Shown here: one piece after another, positions 1 through 7,490 of the stretch
Layout: every line of letters begins with the position of its first letter
How positions within the stretch are numbered: position 1 is the first letter of the stretch
Origin: Candidatus Rokuibacteriota bacterium
Lineage (GTDB): Bacteria; Methylomirabilota; Methylomirabilia; Rokubacteriales; CSP1-6
Direction of reading: 5' to 3'
Assembly: GCA_016188005.1 (NCBI GenBank)
Contig: JACPIQ010000041.1
Span: 1-32,207, forward strand
Length of the DNA: 32,207 bases
Translations under genes and position numbers: made by a program
Notes under the pieces: generated by a model
The model's database searches: none
Seen by the model: the letters and a program-made list of their open reading frames with translations, nothing else
Told to the model about the DNA's origin: nothing

Positions 1-1807
1 CCACCACGTACATGGCCCGGATGCGGCCGTCGAGGCACCCCTCGACCATCTCGGTGACCACCAGCCCCTTCTCTCCTGGCGGCCGCAACCCCCAGGCTCG
101 CTCGAAGCGGTCGAGGCTCGCCGGGGAATAATCGGCATAGCCCGGCAAGTTGGTCGGGATGCAGCCCGCATCCCCGCAGCCCTGGACATTGTTCTGACCG
201 CGGAGCGGGGAGATCCCGGAGCCGGGGACACCCATCTGGCCGGCGGCCAGCGCGAGGTTCAGGAGCGCATGCGCATTGGCCGTGCCGTTGATGTGCTGGG
301 TGATCCCCATGCCCCAGATGAGGCAAGAGCCCGAGAAGGGGGGACGCGCATACCAGCGCGCGGCGCGAGCGATGTCCTCGGCCGGCACCCCGGTGACCTC
401 TTCGGCATAGGCGAGGGTGTAACTCGCGAGCGAGGCCGCCCACGGCTCGAAGCCCTCCGTGCGGGCGCGCACGAAGTCGAGGTTCGCGAGCCCCTCGTCC
501 AGCAGCACCCTGGCCATGGCGTTGAAGAGCGCCACGTCGGTGCCGGGACGCTCGGAGAGCCACAGGTCGGCCTGATCGCAGAGCTCCACGCGCTTGGGGT
601 TCACCACGATCAGCCGGGCGCCGCGGCTCACCGCGCGCCTGAGCCTCACGGCGATGACGGGATGGTTCGCCGAGGCGTCCGACCCCACGACCATGAGGCA
701 GCCGGATTCCTCGTAGTCCTGGAAGGAGTTGGAGGTGGCGCCCGAGCCCATGGAGACGAGCATGGCCTCCACCGACGGGGAGTGGCAGAGGCGCGTGCAG
801 TGGTCCACGTTGTTGGTGCCCATGACGGTCCGGGCGAGCTTCTGGATCACATAGCCGTCCTCGTTGGTGGCCTTGGCCGAGGCCAGCGCCCCGAAGCGGC
901 CGAGGTGCCTCGCGAACCCCTCGGCGGCCGCCTCCAGCGCCTCCTCCCAGCCGACCTCGCGCCAGATGCCGTCCCGCTTGACCATGGGCATCGTGATCCG
1001 GTCGCGGGAGTGGACGAAGCCCGTGCCGAAGCGCCCCTTGACGCAGAGCATCCCCTCGCTCGAGGGGTTCCCGGGCGCATCGTCGGCCATCATCGCGAGC
1101 CGCCCGTCCCGGCGCACCCGGAGCGTGAGACCGCAGCCGACGCCGCAATACGGGCAAGTGGTTTCCACCTCCCGGGCCACGGGCGCGGGTGCCTCTTTCG
1201 GGCGGAGGGCGCCCGTGGGGCAGGTGGCAACACATTGGCCGCAGGAGGTGCAGATGGAGGACGACATGAGGCCGTCGGCGAAGACGCCGACGCGCGCATC
1301 GTGGCCTTTCCCGACGAGCGAGATGGCGGCGATGTGCTGGACCTCGCCGCAGGCGGTCGTGCAGCGGCCGCAGAGGATGCACGCCTCCCGGTCGAGGACG
1401 AAGAACGACTTGGAGTCGTCCACGACGAAGCGGTGATGCGGTGGGAAGCTCGGGCGGGCGAGGCCGTGCCGCTCCGCCGCCTCTCCCACCTCGTGGAAGC
1501 CGCCGCGGTCGGTGCCGGGGTTGAGCATCGAGAGCGTGAGGTCGAGCACCGCGCGGCGCGTTCTCACGGCCTCCGGATGCCGCGTGTCGACCACCATCCC
1601 GTCCCGCGCGGGCAGGTGGCAGGCGGCCGGGGTGCCGCGCAGCCCGTCCACGTGGACGAGGCAGCTGCGGCAGGCGCCGAGCGCGGGGCGGTCGGGGTCC
1701 TTGCAGAGCTGTGGCAGGGCGATGCCGAGACGGTTCACGGCGTCCAGCACCGTGGCGCCGTCGGGCATCTCCACGGGCTGGCCGTCGATGATGACGCCGA
1801 GGGTCAC
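1..1807 (-). CDS. fdhA: Formate dehydrogenase alpha subunit (molybdopterin, Cys type), C-terminus cut by window edge
   Basis: Oxidises formate to CO2 at a bis-MGD molybdenum centre and passes electrons to the NADH-type subunit encoded just upstream. About 602 codons are present, roughly two thirds of a ~900-residue family member. The N-terminus has a NuoG-like [2Fe-2S] site (C35, C46, C49, C63), followed by two ferredoxin-type 4Fe-4S motifs (ACILCGRCTTAC and SICTSCGQCVATC). A CPYCGVGC cluster motif opens the molybdopterin domain. The Mo ligand lies in RLCHSPSV (C341), so this is a cysteine rather than a selenocysteine enzyme. The formate dehydrogenase signature GQNNVQGCGDAGC lies near residue 540. 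The start is a GTG that overlaps the upstream TGA (GTGA), which implies translational coupling. A soluble NAD-linked complex is inferred from the partner. Family identity is secure; the electron acceptor is inferred. Confidence 0.95.
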   Translation of the reverse strand, partial: MTLGVIIDGQPVEMPDGATVLDAVNRLGIALPQLCKDPDRPALGACRSCLVHVDGLRGTPAACHLPARDGMVVDTRHPEAVRTRRAVLDLTLSMLNPGTDRGGFHEVGEAAERHGLARPSFPPHHRFVVDDSKSFFVLDREACILCGRCTTACGEVQHIAAISLVGKGHDARVGVFADGLMSSSICTSCGQCVATCPTGALRPKEAPAPVAREVETTCPYCGVGCGLTLRVRRDGRLAMMADDAPGNPSSEGMLCVKGRFGTGFVHSRDRITMPMVKRDGIWREVGWEEALEAAAEGFARHLGRFGALASAKATNEDGYVIQKLARTVMGTNNVDHCTRLCHSPSVEAMLVSMGSGATSNSFQDYEESGCLMVVGSDASANHPVIAVRLRRAVSRGARLIVVNPKRVELCDQADLWLSERPGTDVALFNAMARVLLDEGLANLDFVRARTEGFEPWAASLASYTLAYAEEVTGVPAEDIARAARWYARPPFSGSCLIWGMGITQHINGTANAHALLNLALAAGQMGVPGSGISPLRGQNNVQGCGDAGCIPTNLPGYADYSPASLDRFERAWGLRPPGEKGLVVTEMVEGCLDGRIRAMYVV

Positions 1808-3882
1808 GGCAGCGCTTCCGGGAACCCGGCCAGCGCCGAGAGGATGGAGAGCGGCGCGGCCTGCCCCAGACCGCAGAGGGAGGCGAGCCTCACCACCTCG
1901 CAGAGCTGGCGCAGCTCATCCGCGCTCGCCCGCAGACCGCCATCCAGCATGTCGCGCAGCCGCGCCGTCCCCTCGCGGCAGGGGGTGCACTTGCCGCAGG
2001 ACTCGCGCGCATTGAAGTCGAGGAGCGTGAGCACGACATCTCGGATGGACACCGAGTCGTCGAGCGCCACGATGCCGCCGCTGCCGGGGGAGACGGCGCC
2101 TCCCGGCAGCACGGGCTCGTCCAGGAGCCTCGGGTGGACGAGGCTGCCAGAGGGGCCCCCCAAGAGCACGGCCTGGAGCCAGCGGCCACCGGGGGGCTCA
2201 CCGCCGCCCGACGCGAGGACCTCGCGCAGTGTTGCCCCCATCTCCAGCTCGACGATACCGGGGCGGCTCACGTGGCCCGACAGCCCGACGCACTTGGTGC
2301 CATGCCCCCGTCCCAGCGATGTCCACCACGCGGCGCCCCGGCGGAGGATGAGCGGCACCGCCGACAGCGTCTCCACGTTGTTGATCACCGTGGGGCGCCC
2401 CCAGAGTCCCGCCTCGACGGGGAAGGGGGGCTTGGCGCGGGGCATGGCGCGGCGTCCTTCGATGGACTCCATCAGCGCCGACTCCTCGCCGAGCACGAAG
2501 CCGCCGGCGCCGCGCCTGATCTCGATCTCCACGGAGAGATCGCTGCCGAGGATCCGCTCGCCGGCCAGCCCCCAGCCGCGAGCCTGCCCGACGGCATGCT
2601 CGAGGCGCGCGGCCGAGAGATGGGCCTCGCCGTGAACATAGAGGTAGATGCGGCTCGCGCCGGCGGCGTCGGCCGCGAGCAGGGCCCCCTCGAGGAGCCG
2701 GTGCGGGTCGCCTTCCATGAGGTGGCGGTCCTTGAAGATGCCGGGCTCGCCCTCCTCGCCATTGACGATGAGGTACCGGGGCTCGCCGGCGGCGGCCCGG
2801 GCGCCTTCCCACTTGATCGCCGCGCGGAAATAGGCGCCGCCCCGGCCGGCCAGCCCGGCCGACTTCACGGTGGCGATGACCTCCGCGGGGTTGCCCGCAG
2901 CAAGGGCCTCGGCCAGCGCGGCATAGGAGCCGCGACGGATGGCGTCGGCGATGTCGCCGGGATCGGTGAGGCCGCAGCGCTCGGTAAGGACGCGGCGCTG
3001 CCCCGAGAGCCACGCCGACACCTCGGGCTCCTGCACGAGCCGTCCGGCCGCGGCGGCGTCGAGGAGGCCGCCCACCCGGTCGGCGGTGATCCCTGCCGCG
3101 ATCACCGGCGCGCCGTTGGGCGGGATCACGGTGACGGCAGGCGCCGCCCAGCAGAAGCCGCCGCAGCCGCCGGCCACCACGGCCGCCTCGATCCCGCGCC
3201 GCCCTGCCTCGGCTTCGAGGGCACGGAGCGTCTCCTCGGCGCCGACCGAGACGCCGCAGGAGCCCACGCCCGCCACGAGCCGCAGCCCCGGGGAGTCGGC
3301 AGCGGCGGCCGCGCTCTCGAGGGCGGCGAAGCGCTCTCGCGCGCCCCCTCGTCCTGGCGGCGGCGCGGGCACGGGAGCGAGGCGCGAGGCTGCCGGCGCG
3401 ACCAGCGGGGTGGCGGGAGGCGGCTCGTCCGATCCCAGCAGCGCCAGCAGGCGCCCCTGCTTGTCAGGGGCCAGCCTCCCGAGCTGACGGCCATCCACCT
3501 CCACCACCGGCGCCATGGCGCAGTTGAAGGCGCAGTCGAGACGCTCGAGGGTGATGGCGCCGTCCGCCGTCCTGCTGTCGGCCGCGACGCTGAGCCGACG
3601 CTCGAGCGCCGCCAGCAGCTCCAGCGAGCCCTTCACGCGGCAGGACACGCCGACGCACACGCGCACGATGCGCCGCCCGGGCTCGCTCAGCCGGAATTCC
3701 GGGTACTGGGTGGCAACGCCATACACCTCGCTCCGGGGCACGCGCAGGTGATCGGCCACGGCGAGCAGCGCCTCGGGCGACAGCCAGCGCTCGCGGTGCT
3801 GCACCGCCTGGAGGGCGGGCAGGAGCCAGCTGCGCTCGCGGGGGAACCCGCCGAGGATCGGCGCGCGGTCGGTCATGGCCAC
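1804..3882 (-). CDS. NAD-dependent formate dehydrogenase beta subunit, NuoE-NuoF fusion
   Basis: This is the diaphorase arm that moves electrons from the formate dehydrogenase alpha subunit to NAD+. It is 692 residues long, with three modules in order. A NuoE/FdsG-like thioredoxin fold with [2Fe-2S] cysteines (C76, C81, C117, C121) comes first. A second thioredoxin-like [2Fe-2S] segment follows (C209, C240, C244). The third is a full NuoF/FdsB domain with the FMN/NADH glycine-rich motif GLAGRGGAYFRAAIKW near 343-358 and a 4Fe-4S site (ESCGKCTPCREG, with a distal C670). In many bacteria NuoE and NuoF are separate genes, so this is a gene fusion. The GTG at 3882 has AGAGG 5 nt upstream; an ATG two codons later is an alternative. 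It sits 10 bp downstream of queC and overlaps the alpha subunit by 4 bp. Confidence 0.93.
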   Translation of the reverse strand: MAMTDRAPILGGFPRERSWLLPALQAVQHRERWLSPEALLAVADHLRVPRSEVYGVATQYPEFRLSEPGRRIVRVCVGVSCRVKGSLELLAALERRLSVAADSRTADGAITLERLDCAFNCAMAPVVEVDGRQLGRLAPDKQGRLLALLGSDEPPPATPLVAPAASRLAPVPAPPPGRGGARERFAALESAAAAADSPGLRLVAGVGSCGVSVGAEETLRALEAEAGRRGIEAAVVAGGCGGFCWAAPAVTVIPPNGAPVIAAGITADRVGGLLDAAAAGRLVQEPEVSAWLSGQRRVLTERCGLTDPGDIADAIRRGSYAALAEALAAGNPAEVIATVKSAGLAGRGGAYFRAAIKWEGARAAAGEPRYLIVNGEEGEPGIFKDRHLMEGDPHRLLEGALLAADAAGASRIYLYVHGEAHLSAARLEHAVGQARGWGLAGERILGSDLSVEIEIRRGAGGFVLGEESALMESIEGRRAMPRAKPPFPVEAGLWGRPTVINNVETLSAVPLILRRGAAWWTSLGRGHGTKCVGLSGHVSRPGIVELEMGATLREVLASGGGEPPGGRWLQAVLLGGPSGSLVHPRLLDEPVLPGGAVSPGSGGIVALDDSVSIRDVVLTLLDFNARESCGKCTPCREGTARLRDMLDGGLRASADELRQLCEVVRLASLCGLGQAAPLSILSALAGFPEALP

Positions 3883-3892
3883 CGGATCCTCT

Positions 3893-4582
3893 TCAGCGGG
3901 CCGTGGGAAGGGGGTCCTCGAGCCCGGCCTCGGCGAAGCCCTTCTTCCTGAGGAGGCAGGAGTCGCAGAGGCCGCAGGCGCGGCCGTCGGGCTCGGGCTC
4001 GTAGCAGGACCACGTGAGGGCGAAGTCCACGCCGAGGGCCTGTCCGCGGCGGACGATCTCCGCCTTGGTGAGCCGGATCAGCGGGGTGTGGATCGTGAAG
4101 CGGCTCGTCCCTTCCACGCCCGCCTTCGTGGCGAGGTTCGCCATCCGCTCGAAGGCCTCGATGTACTCGGGACGGCAATCGGGATAGCCCGAGTAGTCGA
4201 GCGTGTTGACGCCGATGAAGATGTCCTGGGCGCCGAGCACTTCCGCCCAGGCGAGCGCGTGGGCCAGGAAGATCGTGTTGCGCGCCGGGACATAGGTCGC
4301 CGGGATCCCTGCGCCAACGGCCGCCTCGCTCCGCCCCTTGGGCACCGGGACATCGTCCGTGAGGGCCGAGCCGCCGATGGCGCGGAGGTCGAGCCGCAGC
4401 ACCAGGTGCTCGCCGGCGCCCAGCGCCGAGGCCACGCGACGCGCGGAGTCGAGCTCGCGGCGATGGCGCTGGCCGTAGTCGAAGGAGAGCGCGTGGCAGG
4501 CATAGCCCTCGGCGCGCGCCCCGGCCAGCGCCGTCGCAGAGTCGAGCCCGCCCGAGACGAGGACGACGGCCCTGCCGCCCAT
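3893..4582 (-). CDS. queC: 7-cyano-7-deazaguanine synthase QueC
   Basis: Converts 7-carboxy-7-deazaguanine to preQ0 with ATP and ammonia, a cytoplasmic step of queuosine biosynthesis. About 229 residues, the usual family length. The PP-loop ATP pyrophosphatase motif SGGLDSAT lies at residues 10-17, followed by [11 protein letters not shown]. The C-terminal zinc site is C-x9-C-x2-C-x2-C ([17 protein letters not shown]). The ATG at 4582 is chosen because it starts [12 protein letters not shown], fits the family and has GGGGAAG directly upstream. A longer reading to 4654 would add an unrelated low-complexity leader and overlap queE. It lies 10 bp after the queE stop. Confidence 0.95.
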   Translation of the reverse strand: MGGRAVVLVSGGLDSATALAGARAEGYACHALSFDYGQRHRRELDSARRVASALGAGEHLVLRLDLRAIGGSALTDDVPVPKGRSEAAVGAGIPATYVPARNTIFLAHALAWAEVLGAQDIFIGVNTLDYSGYPDCRPEYIEAFERMANLATKAGVEGTSRFTIHTPLIRLTKAEIVRRGQALGVDFALTWSCYEPEPDGRACGLCDSCLLRKKGFAEAGLEDPLPTAR

Positions 4583-4592
4583 TCTTCCCCGC

Positions 4593-5273
4593 TCAGACGC
4601 CGCGGCGGGCGCCCCAGAGGAGGACGTGAAGCCGCGGCGAGAAGCGGAAGCCATGCCGCGTGCAGGCCTCCGCCACCCAGGGCGAGCGCGCGATGAGGTC
4701 CTCGCGCCTGATGGCCTCGGGCTGGAGCAGGATGCGCGCCCGGGGCAGCGCGAAGCGCTCGGCGAGCGCGAGGACCTCCGCCAGGTCGCCGTCGTCGGTC
4801 ACCACGAACTTCCACCACGTCTCCCGCTCGAGGAAGGCCGCGATGGCGGTGGCGTTGATCCGGCGCTCCGCGGCGACCCCGGAGCCCGAGAGCTTGACGG
4901 ACACGTTCCACTGGATCGAGCGCGGGGTCTCCGGCGGGGGCGCCAGCGTCCCGGAGGTCTCCACCTCGATGGCGAAGCCGCGGTCGGCGAGGCTCGCGAC
5001 GACGGGCACGAAGAGGGGTGATTCGAGCGGCTCGCCGCCCGTCACCACCGCGCGGCGGCAGGGGAAGGCCGCCGCCTCTTCCACCAGCGCCTCGCACTCC
5101 ACCTCGCGCCCGGCCTCGGCATCCCACGAGTATTTCGTGTCGCACCAGGCACAGCCTACGGAGCAGCCCTGCAGGCGAACGAAGACGGCCGGGGCACCCG
5201 CCGTGACGCCTTCACCCTGGAGGGAGTGGAAGACCTCGGCGACGCGGCCCGCGGTGGCCACCGGCGCCGTCAT
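4593..5273 (-). CDS. queE: 7-carboxy-7-deazaguanine synthase QueE (radical SAM)
   Basis: Radical SAM enzyme that converts 6-carboxytetrahydropterin to 7-carboxy-7-deazaguanine. 226 residues. The cluster-binding motif is C37-x3-C41-x2-C44 (CSVGCAWC), preceded by [10 protein letters not shown], which is typical of the family. VVTGGEPL further on is the GGEP SAM-binding motif. The ATG at 5273 overlaps the queD stop as ATGA. The same frame is open further upstream, but that part is antisense-like, low-complexity sequence inside queD. The order queD-queE-queC keeps three consecutive pathway steps together; QueF and FolE are not in the window. Confidence 0.95.
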   Translation of the reverse strand: MTAPVATAGRVAEVFHSLQGEGVTAGAPAVFVRLQGCSVGCAWCDTKYSWDAEAGREVECEALVEEAAAFPCRRAVVTGGEPLESPLFVPVVASLADRGFAIEVETSGTLAPPPETPRSIQWNVSVKLSGSGVAAERRINATAIAAFLERETWWKFVVTDDGDLAEVLALAERFALPRARILLQPEAIRREDLIARSPWVAEACTRHGFRFSPRLHVLLWGARRGV

Positions 5274-5698
5274 GGCCGGGAGCGGGCAAGGGCGCTGCCC
5301 GAGGTCGGTGTCTCGCGGATGGCGACGCGCTCGAGCCTGACGTGCGCCGGCAGCGCGCGCTCGATGGCGCTCCACGCCTCCCGCGTCAGGAGCTCGGCCG
5401 TGGGATTGCCGTCGAGCCGCACCACCCTGTCGGGCGCCTCGTGCTGGACCGAGGCGATGGCCTCCGCGAGCGGGTCGTCGGCGGCCAGGAGCGTCGCGTG
5501 GTCCCACTGGTCGAGGACGGCCTTGCGCACCAGCTCGCGCAGGTCCTCGAAGTCCATGACCATGCCGAGAGGATCGAGCCGCTCGGCGCTGACGGTGAGC
5601 TCGAGCCGATACGTGTGGCCGTGCAGCCCGGCGCACTTGCCCGCATGCCCGCGGATCCTGTGAGCCGCGTCGAAGGTGTAGGAGGTCTGCAGCTCCAT
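5270..5698 (-). CDS. queD: 6-carboxy-5,6,7,8-tetrahydropterin synthase QueD
   Basis: Makes 6-carboxytetrahydropterin from dihydroneopterin triphosphate, the first dedicated queuosine step. About 142 residues. Zinc ligands are H13 (FDAAH) and H26/H28 (LHGHTY), and the catalytic cysteine is C22 in KCAGLHGH. NPTAE near the C-terminus matches the family's PTxE motif. The ATG at 5698 (MELQTSYTFDAAH) is chosen over an in-frame TTG at 5710. A recognisable Shine-Dalgarno is not obvious; the nearest purine-rich run, GAGGGGGTGG, is more than 20 nt upstream. An inverted repeat separates it from the menaquinone genes. Confidence 0.93.
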   Translation of the reverse strand: MELQTSYTFDAAHRIRGHAGKCAGLHGHTYRLELTVSAERLDPLGMVMDFEDLRELVRKAVLDQWDHATLLAADDPLAEAIASVQHEAPDRVVRLDGNPTAELLTREAWSAIERALPAHVRLERVAIRETPTSGSALARSRP

Positions 5699-5727
5699 GG
5701 GCCCGGCCAAATGGTACCACCCCCTCT

Positions 5728-5789
5728 GGGGTCAGGTCTTGCATTCCAACATCGGTCGGGGCGCGTGCTGGATTGCAAGACCTGACCCC
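5728..5789. repeat. Inverted repeat between menG and queD (REP/MITE-like)
   Basis: Arms 5728-5747 and 5770-5789 are 20 bp with one mismatch and a 22-nt loop. The outer 16 bp (GGGGTCAGGTCTTGCA) match perfectly. No T-tract follows on the minus strand, so it does not look like an intrinsic terminator. I recall similar GGGGTCAGGTCTTGCA palindromes as dispersed elements linked to REP-associated transposases, but could not check that. Confidence 0.85.
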
Positions 5790-5791
5790 GG

Positions 5792-6514
5792 TCAGGCGAT
5801 GCCGGTGTGGATGGTGACGGAGCCGAGGCCGAGGCGGCGCCAGGTCACGCCCCGCAGCCCCGCCGACTCCATCAGATGCGCGAGATCGGCCGGCGAGAGA
5901 AAGCGGTCCACCGACTGGGGAAGATAGGCGTACGCCTCGCCGTCGCGCGCCACGAGGCGCCCGATCTGCGGCACGACGCGGTGGAAGTAGAAGCGGAAGA
6001 GCGGCCGGAAGCCCGGCGCCTCCACCTGAGTGATCTCGAGCGCCACCACGCGCCCGCCGGGGCGGGTCACCCGCCGCATCTCGGCCAGCCCCAGGCCGAG
6101 GTCGGTGAGGTTACGCAGCAGGAAGGCCGAGGTGACGCAGGCGAAGGCGCGGTCCTGGAAGGGCAGGGCCAGCGCATCTGCCGCCACGAGACGGATCCGG
6201 CCGTGGCCCCCGGCGTGGCGGATCTTCTCGAGCGCCACGGCGAGCATCCCTTCGGAGAAGTCGGCGCCCACGACGCCCCGGTGGGGATGGGTCTCGCGCA
6301 GCTCGAGGGCGAGGTCGCCCGTGCCCGTGGCCAGGTCCAGCGCCGGCCCTTCGGGCGAGGGGATGGTCTGCCGGGCCGCCGCGCGCCGCCACGAGTGGTG
6401 CATGCCGAAGGTCATGAGGCCGTTCATCAAGTCGTAGTGGCGCGCGATGCGCGAGAACATCTGGCTGACGAAGCGGGCCTTGTCCGGCCCGGCGCCGAGC
6501 GCGGGCTCCCTCAT
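5792..6514 (-). CDS. menG: Demethylmenaquinone methyltransferase / UbiE-family methyltransferase
   Basis: SAM-dependent C-methyltransferase for the last step of menaquinone (or ubiquinone) synthesis. 240 residues. FSRIARHYDLMN near residues 20-31 and the SAM-binding motif LDLATGTGDLAL (59-70) are classic UbiE/MenG features. FLLRNLTDLGLGLAEMRRV and GGRVVALEIT are the following family blocks. The ATG at 6514 overlaps the prenyltransferase stop (ATGA). Its neighbours are MqnP-like and UbiD-like genes, which favours the menaquinone assignment. The reading frame is open far upstream, but that is antisense-like sequence within the prenyltransferase gene. Confidence 0.92.
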   Translation of the reverse strand: MREPALGAGPDKARFVSQMFSRIARHYDLMNGLMTFGMHHSWRRAAARQTIPSPEGPALDLATGTGDLALELRETHPHRGVVGADFSEGMLAVALEKIRHAGGHGRIRLVAADALALPFQDRAFACVTSAFLLRNLTDLGLGLAEMRRVTRPGGRVVALEITQVEAPGFRPLFRFYFHRVVPQIGRLVARDGEAYAYLPQSVDRFLSPADLAHLMESAGLRGVTWRRLGLGSVTIHTGIA

Positions 6515-7368
6515 GCCCAGCGCCCCGCGAGCACCGCCGCGAAGAAGATCACGGCGATGTAGCCGTTGACGTTGAAGAAGGCCATGTCCAGCCGCGAGAG
6601 GTCGGTGGGCGAGACCAGCGAGTGCTCGTAGACGAGGAGCCCGGCCACCACCAGCACCCCCGCCCAGTAGAGGAGCCCGAGCCCCATGGCCCAGCCCAGG
6701 GCGGCGAAGGCGCCCACCGTGAGGACGTGGCAGGCCTGGGCGGTGCGCAGCGCCGCCGCGATGCCGAAGCGCGCCGGAACCGAGTGGAGCCCCGCCGCCC
6801 GGTCGAAGGCCGCGTCCTGGCAGGCGTAGATGAGGTCGAAGCCCGCGATCCACACCGTCAGCGCGAACCAAAGGATGAAGACGGGCGGGTCGAAGGTGGC
6901 GCGCACCGCGATCCACCCGCCGGCGGCGGCGATGCCGTCGGTGAAGCCCAGGATCCAGTGCGAGAGCCAGGTGAAGCGCTTGGTGTAGGAGTAGCCCACG
7001 AGGAAGAGGACGGCCAGCGGCGAGAGCGCCAGGCAGAGCGGGTTGAGCATCGCCGCCGAGGCGAGGAGGAGCGCGCCGGAGAGCAGCGCGGCGGCGGCCA
7101 CCGGCCCGGGGCGGAGGAGGCCCGACGGCAGGTGCCGGGACCGTGTTCGCGGGTTGAGCGCGTCGAGCCAGCGATCCGCGAGGCGGTTGACGCTCATGGC
7201 CAGCGTGCGCGCCCCGACCATCGCCAGCGTCACCCAGAGGAGGACGCGCCAGCCGGGCCAGCCGTCGGCCGCCAGCACCATCGCCACGTAGGCGAAGGGC
7301 AGAGCGAAGACGGTGTGCTCGAACTTGATGGCGTCGAGGAAGTGGTGAACCGCGCCCGGCTCGCTCAT
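6511..7368 (-). CDS. ubiA: UbiA-family prenyltransferase, MqnP-like
   Basis: Integral-membrane enzyme that attaches the polyprenyl tail to the aromatic head group of the quinone. 285 residues from the ATG at 7368, with about 8 hydrophobic segments. The first Asp-rich motif is NRLADRWLDALNPRT (61-75), and the second lies in DLIYACQDAAFDR, followed by GLHSVPARFG. The NRxxDxxxDAxNPRT variant and YACQDxxFD are, as I recall, hallmarks of MqnP (futalosine pathway) rather than 4-hydroxybenzoate octaprenyltransferase UbiA. The longer start at 7410 would lie inside the repeated spacer, so MSEPGAVHHF is preferred. Confidence 0.9.
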   Translation of the reverse strand: MSEPGAVHHFLDAIKFEHTVFALPFAYVAMVLAADGWPGWRVLLWVTLAMVGARTLAMSVNRLADRWLDALNPRTRSRHLPSGLLRPGPVAAAALLSGALLLASAAMLNPLCLALSPLAVLFLVGYSYTKRFTWLSHWILGFTDGIAAAGGWIAVRATFDPPVFILWFALTVWIAGFDLIYACQDAAFDRAAGLHSVPARFGIAAALRTAQACHVLTVGAFAALGWAMGLGLLYWAGVLVVAGLLVYEHSLVSPTDLSRLDMAFFNVNGYIAVIFFAAVLAGRWA

Positions 7369-7388
7369 GCTCGCCGGATCTCCGTCGC

Positions 7389-7490
7389 CGCTCGCCTCGC
7401 CGTGAGGCACGTCTCGGCTCGCACGGCTCGCTCACGCTCGCCAGGCTTCCACTTCGCTCGCCTCGCCGTGAGGCACGTCTCGGCTCGCAC
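7389..7490. repeat. Two 36-bp perfect direct repeats between ubiD and ubiA
   Basis: Copies at 7389-7424 and 7455-7490 are identical over 36 bp and are separated by 30 bp. Each contains a small hairpin, GCCTC-GCCGT-GAGGC. The second copy ends on the first base of the ubiD stop codon. The spacer between the two genes (7369-7489) holds no gene. The two-copy repeat resembles a minimal CRISPR unit in size, but nothing else supports that. Confidence 0.85.

Noticed and set aside
269-3951. Long plus-strand open frames (269-2635 and 2134-3951)
   Set aside because: They lie antisense to the formate dehydrogenase genes, have low-complexity Ala/Arg/Gly/His-rich products without motifs, and are by-products of high GC.
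5728-5789. Intrinsic terminator
   Set aside because: No T-tract follows the stem on the minus strand and the loop is 22 nt; the sequence of the arms looks like a dispersed palindrome.
7389-7490. Possible minimal CRISPR array (two 36-bp repeats, 30-bp spacer)
   Set aside because: Only two copies, located against a stop codon inside an operon, no Cas genes in the window, and the intervening 30 bp resembles the repeat composition.
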